Part shown: one piece after another, positions 1 to 6,187 of the stretch
Numbering within the stretch: the stretch's first letter is position 1
Layout: every line of letters begins with the position of its first letter
Assembly (NCBI GenBank): GCA_030592565.1
Contig: JAUVIX010000186.1
Coordinates: forward strand, 1 to 7,392
DNA length: 7,392 nucleotides
Origin: Chlorobiota bacterium
GTDB lineage: Bacteria; Bacteroidota; Bacteroidia; Bacteroidales; JAADJA01
Direction: 5' to 3'
The notes under the pieces: model-generated
What the model saw: the letters and a program-made list of their open reading frames with translations, nothing else
Database searches by the model: none
What the model was told of the DNA's origin: nothing
Made by a program: the position numbers and the translations under genes

Positions 1-984
1 AACTATAGGACTAATATATGTAAATCTTCCTTCCGTATCAAAGGTAAGAATTATATCAGTAGATGTTTCGGTAAATGAGCGATATTTATTTTCGCTTTCT
101 ATTAGTTTTCCCTCCGCTTTCTTCCGCTCGGTGATATCCTCTCCGGAACTAAAAAGTCCGATTATCTCCTCAGAACTATCATGTAGAATGGAATTATGCC
201 AGGCGATGATCCGCTTGCTACCATCCTTTCTGATAATGGAATTCTCATAATATTCCACTGCTTTGATATTACCTGATACTATCTGTTTAAAGACCTGCTT
301 GACCTCCTCGATGTTTTCATCCTGCACGAATTTGTCAAACCAATTCTGGCCCAGTATCTCCTCCTTCGGATAGTTTAGTATCTCGCATCCCTTGGGATTG
401 ATGAGGGTGACTTCTTGCTCTTTGTTTAAAGCAATGAGCATTATCCCGGCCACATCAAGATATTGCTGCGTGAGCTTTTTCTCTCGTTCCAATGTAGCCT
501 CGACCTGCTTGCGCTCGGTGATGTCGATAATTGCAACTGCAAATTGATTCTTTTTAGGGGAAAATGCCTTCACCCCCAAGTATTTGCATAGAGAATCGGA
601 ATAGTCAACAGCTGTAACGGATTCACCAGTCTGGGCTACTTTACCATAAATATCTATCCATTTTTGCTCAAGATTCGGGATCACTTCCAATCCACGTTTT
701 CCAATGATATCAGCACGTTTTAATTGAGCAAGTTTTTCATAAGCTGGATTGGCATCCAGAAAAACAAAATCGACAGGTTGGTTGTTTTCATCAGTAACAA
801 TTTCATGTAATGCTACAGCAAGATTGATATTATCAAACAGCGACCGGAATTTTTCTTCGTTTTCTAATTGTACATTTATTGTTTTCTTATCTTCGCTTTC
901 AGATTTCTCCTGCTCGGCAATTTTGACTCTTAATTGATCAATCTCTTTTAAGAGCTGTTCTTTGGTTTTGTCGATATTTTTCAT
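1..984 (-). CDS. Multi-PAS sensor protein, probable histidine kinase (3' end cut by window edge)
   Basis: The frame is open from an ATG at 984 to the window edge, giving 328 codons with no stop. An N-terminal coiled coil (about residues 1-45) leads into PAS 1 (about 45-159, closing with DITERK at 154-159), PAS 2 (about 171-288, closing with DITERKKAE) and the start of PAS 3 (from about 299). PAS domains are cytoplasmic sensor and dimerisation modules, and the run suggests a soluble sensor. The output domain lies outside the window: a histidine kinase is the usual ending, but a diguanylate cyclase or no enzyme at all is possible. The gene begins 25 bases after the stop of the receiver-PAS gene, so the two are very likely co-transcribed. 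The leader is A-rich with no clear Shine-Dalgarno. By hand count, the part coding PAS 2 is richer in G+C than its flanks. Confidence 0.85.
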   Translation of the reverse strand, partial: MKNIDKTKEQLLKEIDQLRVKIAEQEKSESEDKKTINVQLENEEKFRSLFDNINLAVALHEIVTDENNQPVDFVFLDANPAYEKLAQLKRADIIGKRGLEVIPNLEQKWIDIYGKVAQTGESVTAVDYSDSLCKYLGVKAFSPKKNQFAVAIIDITERKQVEATLEREKKLTQQYLDVAGIMLIALNKEQEVTLINPKGCEILNYPKEEILGQNWFDKFVQDENIEEVKQVFKQIVSGNIKAVEYYENSIIRKDGSKRIIAWHNSILHDSSEEIIGLFSSGEDITERKKAEGKLIESENKYRSFTETSTDIILTFDTEGRFTYISPIV

Positions 985-996
985 TTTTTCTTTCGC

Positions 997-1076
997 ATAT
1001 CGTTAATCGTTATTCGGATATCTTATCTTCCAACTCCTTAACCCTATCCCTAAGCTCCTTTATCCTGAATTCCCTG
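997..1076 (-). repeat. Duplicated 3'-end block, copy 1
   Basis: These 80 bases match 7110-7189 at 75 positions by hand alignment. The block covers about the last 22 codons of the receiver-PAS gene (a tail with the motif REFRIKELRDRVKELE) plus its stop codon and 13 bases of downstream spacer. Similarity falls off sharply upstream of it. The match extends past the stop codon and the third codon positions are also well conserved, so recent duplication or gene conversion is more likely than protein-level selection alone. Confidence 0.75.
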
Positions 1077-1984
1077 TTGACAAACAATTTATTCAGACGC
1101 TTGAGTTCATTTTTTTGTTCTTCAAGTTTTTGAGTTCGCTCCTTTACAAGCTCTTCAAGGTGTTCGCGGTATTTTACAAGTTCTTCTTCCGCTTGCTTGC
1201 GCTCGGTGATGTTCCGGATTATTCCAACAACTTGTCCGTTTTTTTGTTTTCTTATAGATATCTCAAGAATTTTATCCTGATAGTTTAGTTCATAAGGTTT
1301 TATTGGTTTATTTGATATCACACTTTTCATGGTATTTAGTATCCGGGGTAAATGTTTGATATTGACAAACTCGTTTACAAGATCAAAACTTGATTTTCCT
1401 ATTGCAGCTTCTTTTGAAATACCGGTAATCTCTGTGAAAGCCGGATTGACGTTTAAAACTTTAATGCTTTTATCAACATGTATTATTCCATCGTTTGCTC
1501 CCTCAAATATAGAACGGTAATTTTCTTCGCTTTCTCTCAATTCTTTCGTTCTTTCTTTAACCTTTTGATCTAACAGCTCCTTTTCTGCACGCAACATATC
1601 TTCTGCCCCTTTTATCTGGAGCATTACATTCACTTGCGCAGAGAGTTCAACAGGGTCAATTGGTTTTGACAAAAAAGCATCGGCACCTGTATCAAGACCT
1701 TTTATCCGACTCTCTTTATCGGTTTTTATGGCTGTGATCATCACCACAGGAATATGTGTTGTTGATTCATCTTCCTTTAGCCTTTTACAAACATCATAAC
1801 CATCCATTTGTGGCATTATTATATCCAAAAGGATGGTGTCGGGTTGTTCTTTTTTGGCAATTTCAATTCCCTCTTTTCCCGACAGAGCAGTCAGAACTTT
1901 ACAGTCTGGCATATTACTCTTAATTACTGCTTTAATGGTTGTCAGGTTGTCTTTTTGGTCGTCGATTGCAAGGATTTTTTTCAT
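1010..1984 (-). CDS. Response-regulator receiver / PAS / coiled-coil protein without an enzymatic output domain
   Basis: The 324-residue cytoplasmic protein starts with a complete receiver domain (residues 2-122). Its acidic pair is D9/D10, the phospho-acceptor is D54 in ILLD, the switch threonine is T84 and the conserved lysine is K107 in the SKP motif. A coiled coil (about 125-155) leads to one PAS domain (about 155-265, closing with NITERKQAEEEL) and a long C-terminal coiled coil (about 265-324). There is no HisKA, HATPase, GGDEF, DNA-binding or phosphatase domain, so it probably acts by protein contacts or passes phosphate onward from the hybrid kinase upstream. The ATG at 1984 is preferred because it puts the receiver strand MKKILAIDD at the N-terminus. 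The frame can be extended to a TTG at 2005, but that only adds residues abutting the repeat arm. The tail is nearly identical to that of the protein ending at 7123. Confidence 0.9.
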   Translation of the reverse strand: MKKILAIDDQKDNLTTIKAVIKSNMPDCKVLTALSGKEGIEIAKKEQPDTILLDIIMPQMDGYDVCKRLKEDESTTHIPVVMITAIKTDKESRIKGLDTGADAFLSKPIDPVELSAQVNVMLQIKGAEDMLRAEKELLDQKVKERTKELRESEENYRSIFEGANDGIIHVDKSIKVLNVNPAFTEITGISKEAAIGKSSFDLVNEFVNIKHLPRILNTMKSVISNKPIKPYELNYQDKILEISIRKQKNGQVVGIIRNITERKQAEEELVKYREHLEELVKERTQKLEEQKNELKRLNKLFVNREFRIKELRDRVKELEDKISE

Positions 1985-2005
1985 GATGTTTGTTTCAGGT
2001 TTCAA

Positions 2006-2049
2006 GGTGAGTAGGTAAGTAGGTGAGTAGGTGAGTAGGTGAGTGGGAA
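2006..2049. repeat. Inverted-repeat arm of cassette 1, downstream side (5 units of an 8-bp repeat)
   Basis: Five head-to-tail 8-bp units on the plus strand (consensus GTGAGTAG) occupy 2007-2046. The reverse complement of 2006-2049 matches 2472-2515 at 38 of 44 positions without gaps. In minus-strand RNA two of the six mismatches become G-U pairs, leaving four real mismatches. The arm ends 22 bases before the ATG of the receiver-PAS gene. Part of it (2033-2038) can also pair locally with 2050-2055, which would compete with the long stem. Confidence 0.85.
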
Positions 2050-2066
2050 CTACTCATCAACTCAAC

Positions 2067-2456
2067 TTACTCAACTCTCTTATCTCTCTTCCTTGTTGAA
2101 AGATATTTTATGTATCCATTTAGTAATCTTATGATTTCCAATATATCTGATTTAATATTTCTATAACTCTCTTCATCAATATAATTTTCATCAAGTGCAA
2201 CTGTTAAATGATCAACTAACTCAAATAATGATCCTCTTGCTATTCTGCAGAATTGTATGTTTTCCTGATAATGATACCTGCCATAACCTTCTGCAATATT
2301 TGCAGTTATGGAACGTGAGGCACGGATCATCTGATCTGTAAGTCTGTACTTCTCTTCAGAAGGAAAACCCTTTGAAAGTTTCGATATTTTGTTCCGTATT
2401 TCTCTGGATTTAATCCAGACTTCCAACGTCTCAAATGTTGATTTATTTTCACTCAT
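2067..2456 (-). CDS. Four-helix-bundle protein (S23 / 23S rRNA intervening-sequence protein family)
   Basis: The 129-residue protein carries the family hallmarks: an N-terminal LEVWIKSREI helix (residues 11-20), FPSEEKYRLTDQMIRASRS (31-49), ANIAEGYGR (52-60), RIARGSLFELVDHL (71-84) and a last helix with LLNGYIKYL (111-119). Its length fits the family, which forms small homo-oligomeric helical bundles. The molecular function is not settled; relatives lie in 23S rRNA intervening sequences, and Avd of diversity-generating retroelements has the same fold. The ATG at 2456 is chosen over a GTG at 2486, because the ten extra residues would be translated from the edge of the repeat arm. The charged tail after residue 120 also runs into repeat-like sequence. 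It separates the hybrid kinase from the receiver-PAS gene and has no evident signalling domain, so it looks like a passenger in the operon. Confidence 0.9.
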   Translation of the reverse strand: MSENKSTFETLEVWIKSREIRNKISKLSKGFPSEEKYRLTDQMIRASRSITANIAEGYGRYHYQENIQFCRIARGSLFELVDHLTVALDENYIDEESYRNIKSDILEIIRLLNGYIKYLSTRKRDKRVE

Positions 2457-2471
2457 TATTTTTCTAAAATT

Positions 2472-2552
2472 TTCCCACTCACCCACTCAACTACTCAACT
2501 ACTCAACTAATCACCTACTTAACTAATCACCTACTCAACTAATCACCTACTC
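2472..2552. repeat. Inverted-repeat arm of cassette 1, upstream side (10 units of an 8-bp repeat)
   Basis: Ten 8-bp units lie in perfect register from 2473 to 2552 (TCCCACTC, ACCCACTC, AACTACTC twice, then AACTAATC alternating with ACCTACTC or ACCTACTT). The last six units form three copies of a 16-bp unit at 2505-2520, 2521-2536 and 2537-2552; the first copy differs from the other two by one base. The segment 2472-2515 is complementary to 2006-2049. The arm overlaps the end of the hybrid kinase gene, supplying its final codons and its stop (2543-2545). Confidence 0.85.
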
Positions 2553-5500
2553 AATAAATTACCAATTTCCGCTAACAACGCCTCCGGGTCTATTGGTTTG
2601 GGAATATATCCATCACAACCAACTTCCAGGAGTTTTTCTTTGTCGCCTTTCATGGTCCGGGCTGTCACCGCTATTATAGGAATATTTTTAGTTTCATTAT
2701 TAATTTTAAGAATTTGGACAATTTCCTCTCCAGCCATTTTTGGTAAAGCCATGTCGAGAAGAATAATATCCGGCATTTGAAATAGTACCATTCTTAAGCC
2801 TTGTGCTCCATCAACAGCTTCGGCAATATTATATTTTCCTTTTAATATTGCTTTAATCGTCATCATATTATCCGGATTATCCTCAACAATCAGAACATTT
2901 GGCAAATCAGCATTGGTAACATCTTCATCCGTCTGAAGTGGACTTCCGTTCCGCTCCAGCTTTTTCCTTTTGTCTTTTGTCCTGGATTTAGGTTCATTTC
3001 CAAGCAATAATTTTACTTTATAAAGCAGGCCCTCAATATCTACATCGCCTTTTTGGACTATTTGTTGTATATTGTTGGAACTTAATTTTTTAAGCTCTTC
3101 TTTGGACAGGTCTTTTGCAGTTAGCACTAAAACAGGGATCTTTTTGGTTTTTTCAATATTTCTAATTTTTTCCAGAACCTCAAAACCATCAATATCGGGC
3201 ATCATCAGGTCCAGGATAATCCCATCGGGAATAGTATGCTGAACATAATCCAGGGCTTCCTGTCCGCTGCCTGCCACATCAATTTTATATCCTTCTTTTT
3301 CCAAAACTGCCTTAACCTGAATTATGGCATCCTGGTTATCTTCCACGATCAGGATACAGGTATTGGAAATATCTTTAACTGTTTTTTGCTCATCGTCAAC
3401 TACTAAAATTGTACTTTTTTCAGATTGAGTGGTAGTTTTCAAGTTTACATCTTGGGCAAGAAGTATTTCTTCATGCCACTTAATCGGGATAGTGATTGTA
3501 AAAACTGAGCCTTTTTCTAATTTACTTTTAACCTTAATATTACCACCAAGAATATTTATCATTTTATTGGCAATGGCAAGGCCGAGGCCGGTACCTTCAT
3601 ATTGACGGGACGAAGTACCATCAACCTGCCTAAATTCATCAAAAATATGTGGAAGTGCTTCTTTTGAAATTCCAATACCGGTGTCATTCACTTCAATGAG
3701 AACATTTTGTGAATCGTGTTTAACTGCGATATCAACACTTCCTTTCTCGGTAAATTTTATCGCATTACTAATGATATTAGTTAAAACCTGATGCAGCCTC
3801 GATTCGCCAGTTTCTACTTTTGGCAAGTTATCAGGAACACTTAAAGTAAAGGTCAAACCTTTCTCCTCTGATAAGGTTTGCATGTTCTCTTTAATAAGCT
3901 GCAGAAGAGCACCTATTGAAATAAATTCCGGCAAGATTTCCACTTTACCTGCCTCAATTTTCGACAGGTCAAGAATGTCATTAACAAGAGATAATAGACG
4001 TTTACCATTTCGTTCAACGATTTCGAGGTAATTATTTTCTTCATCACTGAGTTTGTTTTTAGTCTGGGTAATTAATACACGTGAGAGCGCCATAATGGAA
4101 TTAAGTGGCGTTCGCAATTCGTGGCTCATATTGGACAGGAATTCGCTTTTCAAGCGGTTTGCTTCTTCCACCTGAATTCTTTGAGCTTCGAGTTCAAGAT
4201 TCTGTTCTTGTAGCTCTTCTGAAGTAAGTTGCAATTCTTCAGCCTGGTCTTGTAACTCTTCTGCCTGATCCTGTAATTCTTCGGTTTGGGCCTCTAATTG
4301 CCGGTTGGTTTTGGAAAGCTGTTCGGCAAGGATCCGGGTTCTCTCACCTCCCAGTAAACTCGAGTAAGACGAATTTATACTCAGCCATGATAGCTTTAGA
4401 ATATCATAGCATTCTTTGCTGAACTTTTGAATATTTACAAGTGAAATAAGGGCCACTACTGTGCTCTCAACCAATACAGGAATAGTAATTATTTCCTTAG
4501 GTATTGCATCGCCGGCAGTGGTTTTATATTTGAAAATTGTGTCTTCTGGAATCTCCTGGAGATAGTAAATGCTTTTCTTCGAAAATGCGTTACCAAACTC
4601 CCCTTCCGGGTTTTCAGCATTAAAAGGTTTTAGCAACTCTTCATTAGCGCCTACAGATACGAAATGTTCATATTCCGATGTCGCTTCATTCAGAATATAA
4701 AATGTGCTCATGTTGGCTCCTGTAATTTCCATCAATTGCTTAAGTAATTCAGAACCAAATTCCTGCATGGACGACTGTCCGATCATTGTTTCGGAAATAT
4801 TAGAAATTCCTTGTTGGATTTTTATTCTGGACTCAGTTGTCTCTGCCATATTATTGAATGCAAGGGCTAATGACCCTAATTCATCCTTCGAAGTAATCGT
4901 ATTTCTAACTGAAAAGTCGCCAGTCCTTATTTTTTGAGCGACACGATCCATTTCAACAATCGGTTTTGAAATAGATTTGCTTATACCAAATGCAATTATG
5001 GAAATTACGATTGCTGTAAAAATAAAAACAACTATAAAATACATTATCATTTCGCGAATGGGGGCATTCAATTCGTATATATCCTGTTTGCAGATAAAGC
5101 CCCAGCCTGTTTGAGGAATGTAAGTATAAGCAGCCAGAATATCTTTACCTCTATAATCGGAAGTAACCATTATCCCTTTTTCCCCATATGCAGCATTAAC
5201 AGCAGGTTCGTCAGATATCTGAAGGTTTAACGGTGCATTATCATACCAGCGGAGTTCATTCAAAGCCACAATATCTTTGCTTACAATCAGAGTTTCACCG
5301 GTTTCACCAAGACCGACCCTATCCAACAGCAAAGCATAAAGAGAGTTTTTCAAGTCAACACGTGCCACCATAATGCCGATAATATGTGGTGGATCATGCT
5401 TTGAACAGAATATGGGAATAGAAAAAGTCATCGCATTTCTTGATAATGTTTTTGAATAATAGACATCTTTAATAAATAGCCCGCCGGTCTGCAGAGGTTC

Positions 5501-5947
5501 GGTGAAGTAAGTATAATCGGATTTATCCATTCCTTCATGATTTTGATTGGTAGATATTTCAACAATACCTGTTCGGGAGTTGACTATAAACATCTCACTA
5601 TAAGCGGCATAGTTGCTCAGATACCGGTTCAGGATGCGGCGAATGTTCTTATATTCTATAAGATTGCTCTGATCTTTGTGCTCCTTAAAAATTATCTCTT
5701 CGAGAATTATTAATTCATTATCGGTGGATGCTGTTAATATATCACCCTTCCTTTCGGTTAGCCAGTTTTCCAGTTGTTCAACTTTCAAATCACGTATTGC
5801 TGTAAGTTTGTCAAATGTCCTGGTCTCAATAACATTAACCTGTTGAAAATAAGTAATTACTAGTATAATTAATAAGGGAATGAGTGATAATAGAAGGAAC
5901 CAGTATGTTAAACGGGTTCGGATGCTTTTGAATGATGATAGTTTCAT
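2543..5947 (-). CDS. Membrane-bound hybrid sensor histidine kinase: Cache-HAMP-GAF-HisKA-HATPase-REC-REC
   Basis: The 1134-residue kinase senses an extracytoplasmic signal and autophosphorylates on a histidine. Transmembrane helices at about 12-34 and 299-323 bracket a periplasmic Cache-like sensor (about 40-290, with the LGETGETLIVSKD and SDYRGKDIL segments). Then follow HAMP (about 320-375), GAF (about 385-530) and a coiled coil with tandem EELQDQA heptads (about 540-597). HisKA has phospho-acceptor H609 in NMSHELRTPLN. HATPase shows N724/N728 (N box), D755TGIGI (G1), FDEFRQVD (F box) and GTGLGL at 785-790 (G2). Receiver 1 (about 863-983) has D913, T943 and K966; receiver 2 (about 1017-1133) has D1065, T1095 and K1117. 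All catalytic residues appear intact. Residues 845-853 look like the first strand of a further, lost receiver. The ATG at 5947 lies 14 bases after a repeat arm; the stop lies inside another arm. The ligand cannot be read from the sequence. Confidence 0.95.
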   Translation of the reverse strand: MKLSSFKSIRTRLTYWFLLLSLIPLLIILVITYFQQVNVIETRTFDKLTAIRDLKVEQLENWLTERKGDILTASTDNELIILEEIIFKEHKDQSNLIEYKNIRRILNRYLSNYAAYSEMFIVNSRTGIVEISTNQNHEGMDKSDYTYFTEPLQTGGLFIKDVYYSKTLSRNAMTFSIPIFCSKHDPPHIIGIMVARVDLKNSLYALLLDRVGLGETGETLIVSKDIVALNELRWYDNAPLNLQISDEPAVNAAYGEKGIMVTSDYRGKDILAAYTYIPQTGWGFICKQDIYELNAPIREMIMYFIVVFIFTAIVISIIAFGISKSISKPIVEMDRVAQKIRTGDFSVRNTITSKDELGSLALAFNNMAETTESRIKIQQGISNISETMIGQSSMQEFGSELLKQLMEITGANMSTFYILNEATSEYEHFVSVGANEELLKPFNAENPEGEFGNAFSKKSIYYLQEIPEDTIFKYKTTAGDAIPKEIITIPVLVESTVVALISLVNIQKFSKECYDILKLSWLSINSSYSSLLGGERTRILAEQLSKTNRQLEAQTEELQDQAEELQDQAEELQLTSEELQEQNLELEAQRIQVEEANRLKSEFLSNMSHELRTPLNSIMALSRVLITQTKNKLSDEENNYLEIVERNGKRLLSLVNDILDLSKIEAGKVEILPEFISIGALLQLIKENMQTLSEEKGLTFTLSVPDNLPKVETGESRLHQVLTNIISNAIKFTEKGSVDIAVKHDSQNVLIEVNDTGIGISKEALPHIFDEFRQVDGTSSRQYEGTGLGLAIANKMINILGGNIKVKSKLEKGSVFTITIPIKWHEEILLAQDVNLKTTTQSEKSTILVVDDEQKTVKDISNTCILIVEDNQDAIIQVKAVLEKEGYKIDVAGSGQEALDYVQHTIPDGIILDLMMPDIDGFEVLEKIRNIEKTKKIPVLVLTAKDLSKEELKKLSSNNIQQIVQKGDVDIEGLLYKVKLLLGNEPKSRTKDKRKKLERNGSPLQTDEDVTNADLPNVLIVEDNPDNMMTIKAILKGKYNIAEAVDGAQGLRMVLFQMPDIILLDMALPKMAGEEIVQILKINNETKNIPIIAVTARTMKGDKEKLLEVGCDGYIPKPIDPEALLAEIGNLLSR

Positions 5948-5960
5948 GTTTTTAGATTTT

Positions 5961-5979
5961 AGTTAAGTAGTTGAGTGGG
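5961..5979. repeat. Inverted-repeat arm of cassette 2, downstream side
   Basis: Two 8-bp units (TTAAGTAG, TTGAGTGG) have the same orientation as the arm at 2006-2049. The reverse complement of 5961-5979 matches 6157-6175 at 16 of 19 positions. It lies just before the kinase start codon, in the same position relative to the next gene as the arm of cassette 1. Confidence 0.7.
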
Positions 5980-5986
5980 ATTCTAA

Positions 5987-6145
5987 CTACATATTAACTA
6001 CTCCCCTTGCCTTACACTCCTTAAGATACTTTATATATCCATTTAATAATTTTATTTCTTCATTAATATCAGATTTACAATTAATAAAATCGCTTTTGTC
6101 AATATAGCCTTCATCGGGTGCAACGTAGAGATGGTCAATTATTAC
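5987..6145 (-). pseudogene. Remnant of a second four-helix-bundle (S23 family) gene, C-terminal part only
   Basis: The frame reads from just inside the repeat arm to a TAG at 5987-5989. About 39 residues align without gaps to residues 81-119 of the intact four-helix-bundle protein, with 26 identities counted by hand. These include VA, DE, YID, KSDI and LLNGYIKYL. The first ~80 residues, with the ANIAEGYGR signature, are missing, and an in-frame TGA (6146-6148) closes the frame upstream, with no start codon before the homology. The homology starts almost exactly at the inner edge of the repeat arm, which points to an internal deletion with one breakpoint at the arm. Confidence 0.85.
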
Positions 6146-6187
6146 TCAACCACTTACCCACTCACCTACTCAACCACTCAACTACTC
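6141..6187. repeat. Inverted-repeat arm of cassette 2, upstream side (5 units of an 8-bp repeat)
   Basis: Five 8-bp units in register fill 6148-6187 (AACCACTT, ACCCACTC, ACCTACTC, AACCACTC, AACTACTC), with a partial unit ATTACTC before them. They are of the same type and orientation as 2473-2552. The CheR-fragment stop codon TGA (6178-6180) lies within the arm. Confidence 0.8.

Larger units (their letters stand above)
2006..2552 (-). mobile_element. Putative repeat-bounded four-helix-bundle cassette, copy 1
   Basis: The unit is arm (2006-2049), four-helix-bundle gene (2067-2456) and arm (2472-2552). A degenerate second copy with the same order and orientation occurs at 5961-6187. There is no transposase or integrase, and no target-site duplication is evident. 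The comparison is with 23S rRNA intervening sequences, in which a gene of this protein family lies within a stem formed by flanking inverted repeats. Mobility is inferred from the repeated arrangement only; a regulatory or structural RNA role is equally open. Confidence 0.4.
5961..6187 (-). mobile_element. Putative repeat-bounded cassette, copy 2 (internally deleted)
   Basis: This has the same order and strand as cassette 1: a short arm, the 3' end of a four-helix-bundle gene, and an opposing arm. About 80 N-terminal codons of the gene are gone, while both arms and the 3' coding end remain. It lies between the broken CheR gene and the hybrid kinase. It carries no transposition gene, so the element call rests on its likeness to cassette 1. 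Confidence 0.35.

Noticed and set aside
749..937. Short plus-strand reading frames here and at 1329-1520, 1808-2018, 2598-2780, 4704-4937 and 6474-6659
   Set aside because: Each lies opposite a well-supported minus-strand gene with recognisable domains, and none has a recognisable motif of its own.
1985..2005. Extended start (TTG at 2005) for the receiver-PAS protein
   Set aside because: The seven extra residues abut the repeat arm; the ATG at 1984 gives the standard receiver N-terminus.
2067..2456. Avd accessory gene of a diversity-generating retroelement
   Set aside because: The fold is shared, but there is no reverse transcriptase, template repeat or variable repeat in the window.
2457..2486. 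Extended start (GTG at 2486) for the four-helix-bundle protein
   Set aside because: The added residues come from the repeat arm and its border and are not part of the family; the ATG at 2456 fits the usual length.
2473..2552. CRISPR array
   Set aside because: The units are 8 or 16 bp and directly adjacent, with no spacers and no cas genes.
2006..2552. True 23S rRNA intervening sequence
   Set aside because: No rRNA sequence flanks it; both sides are protein-coding genes, so only the analogy is kept.
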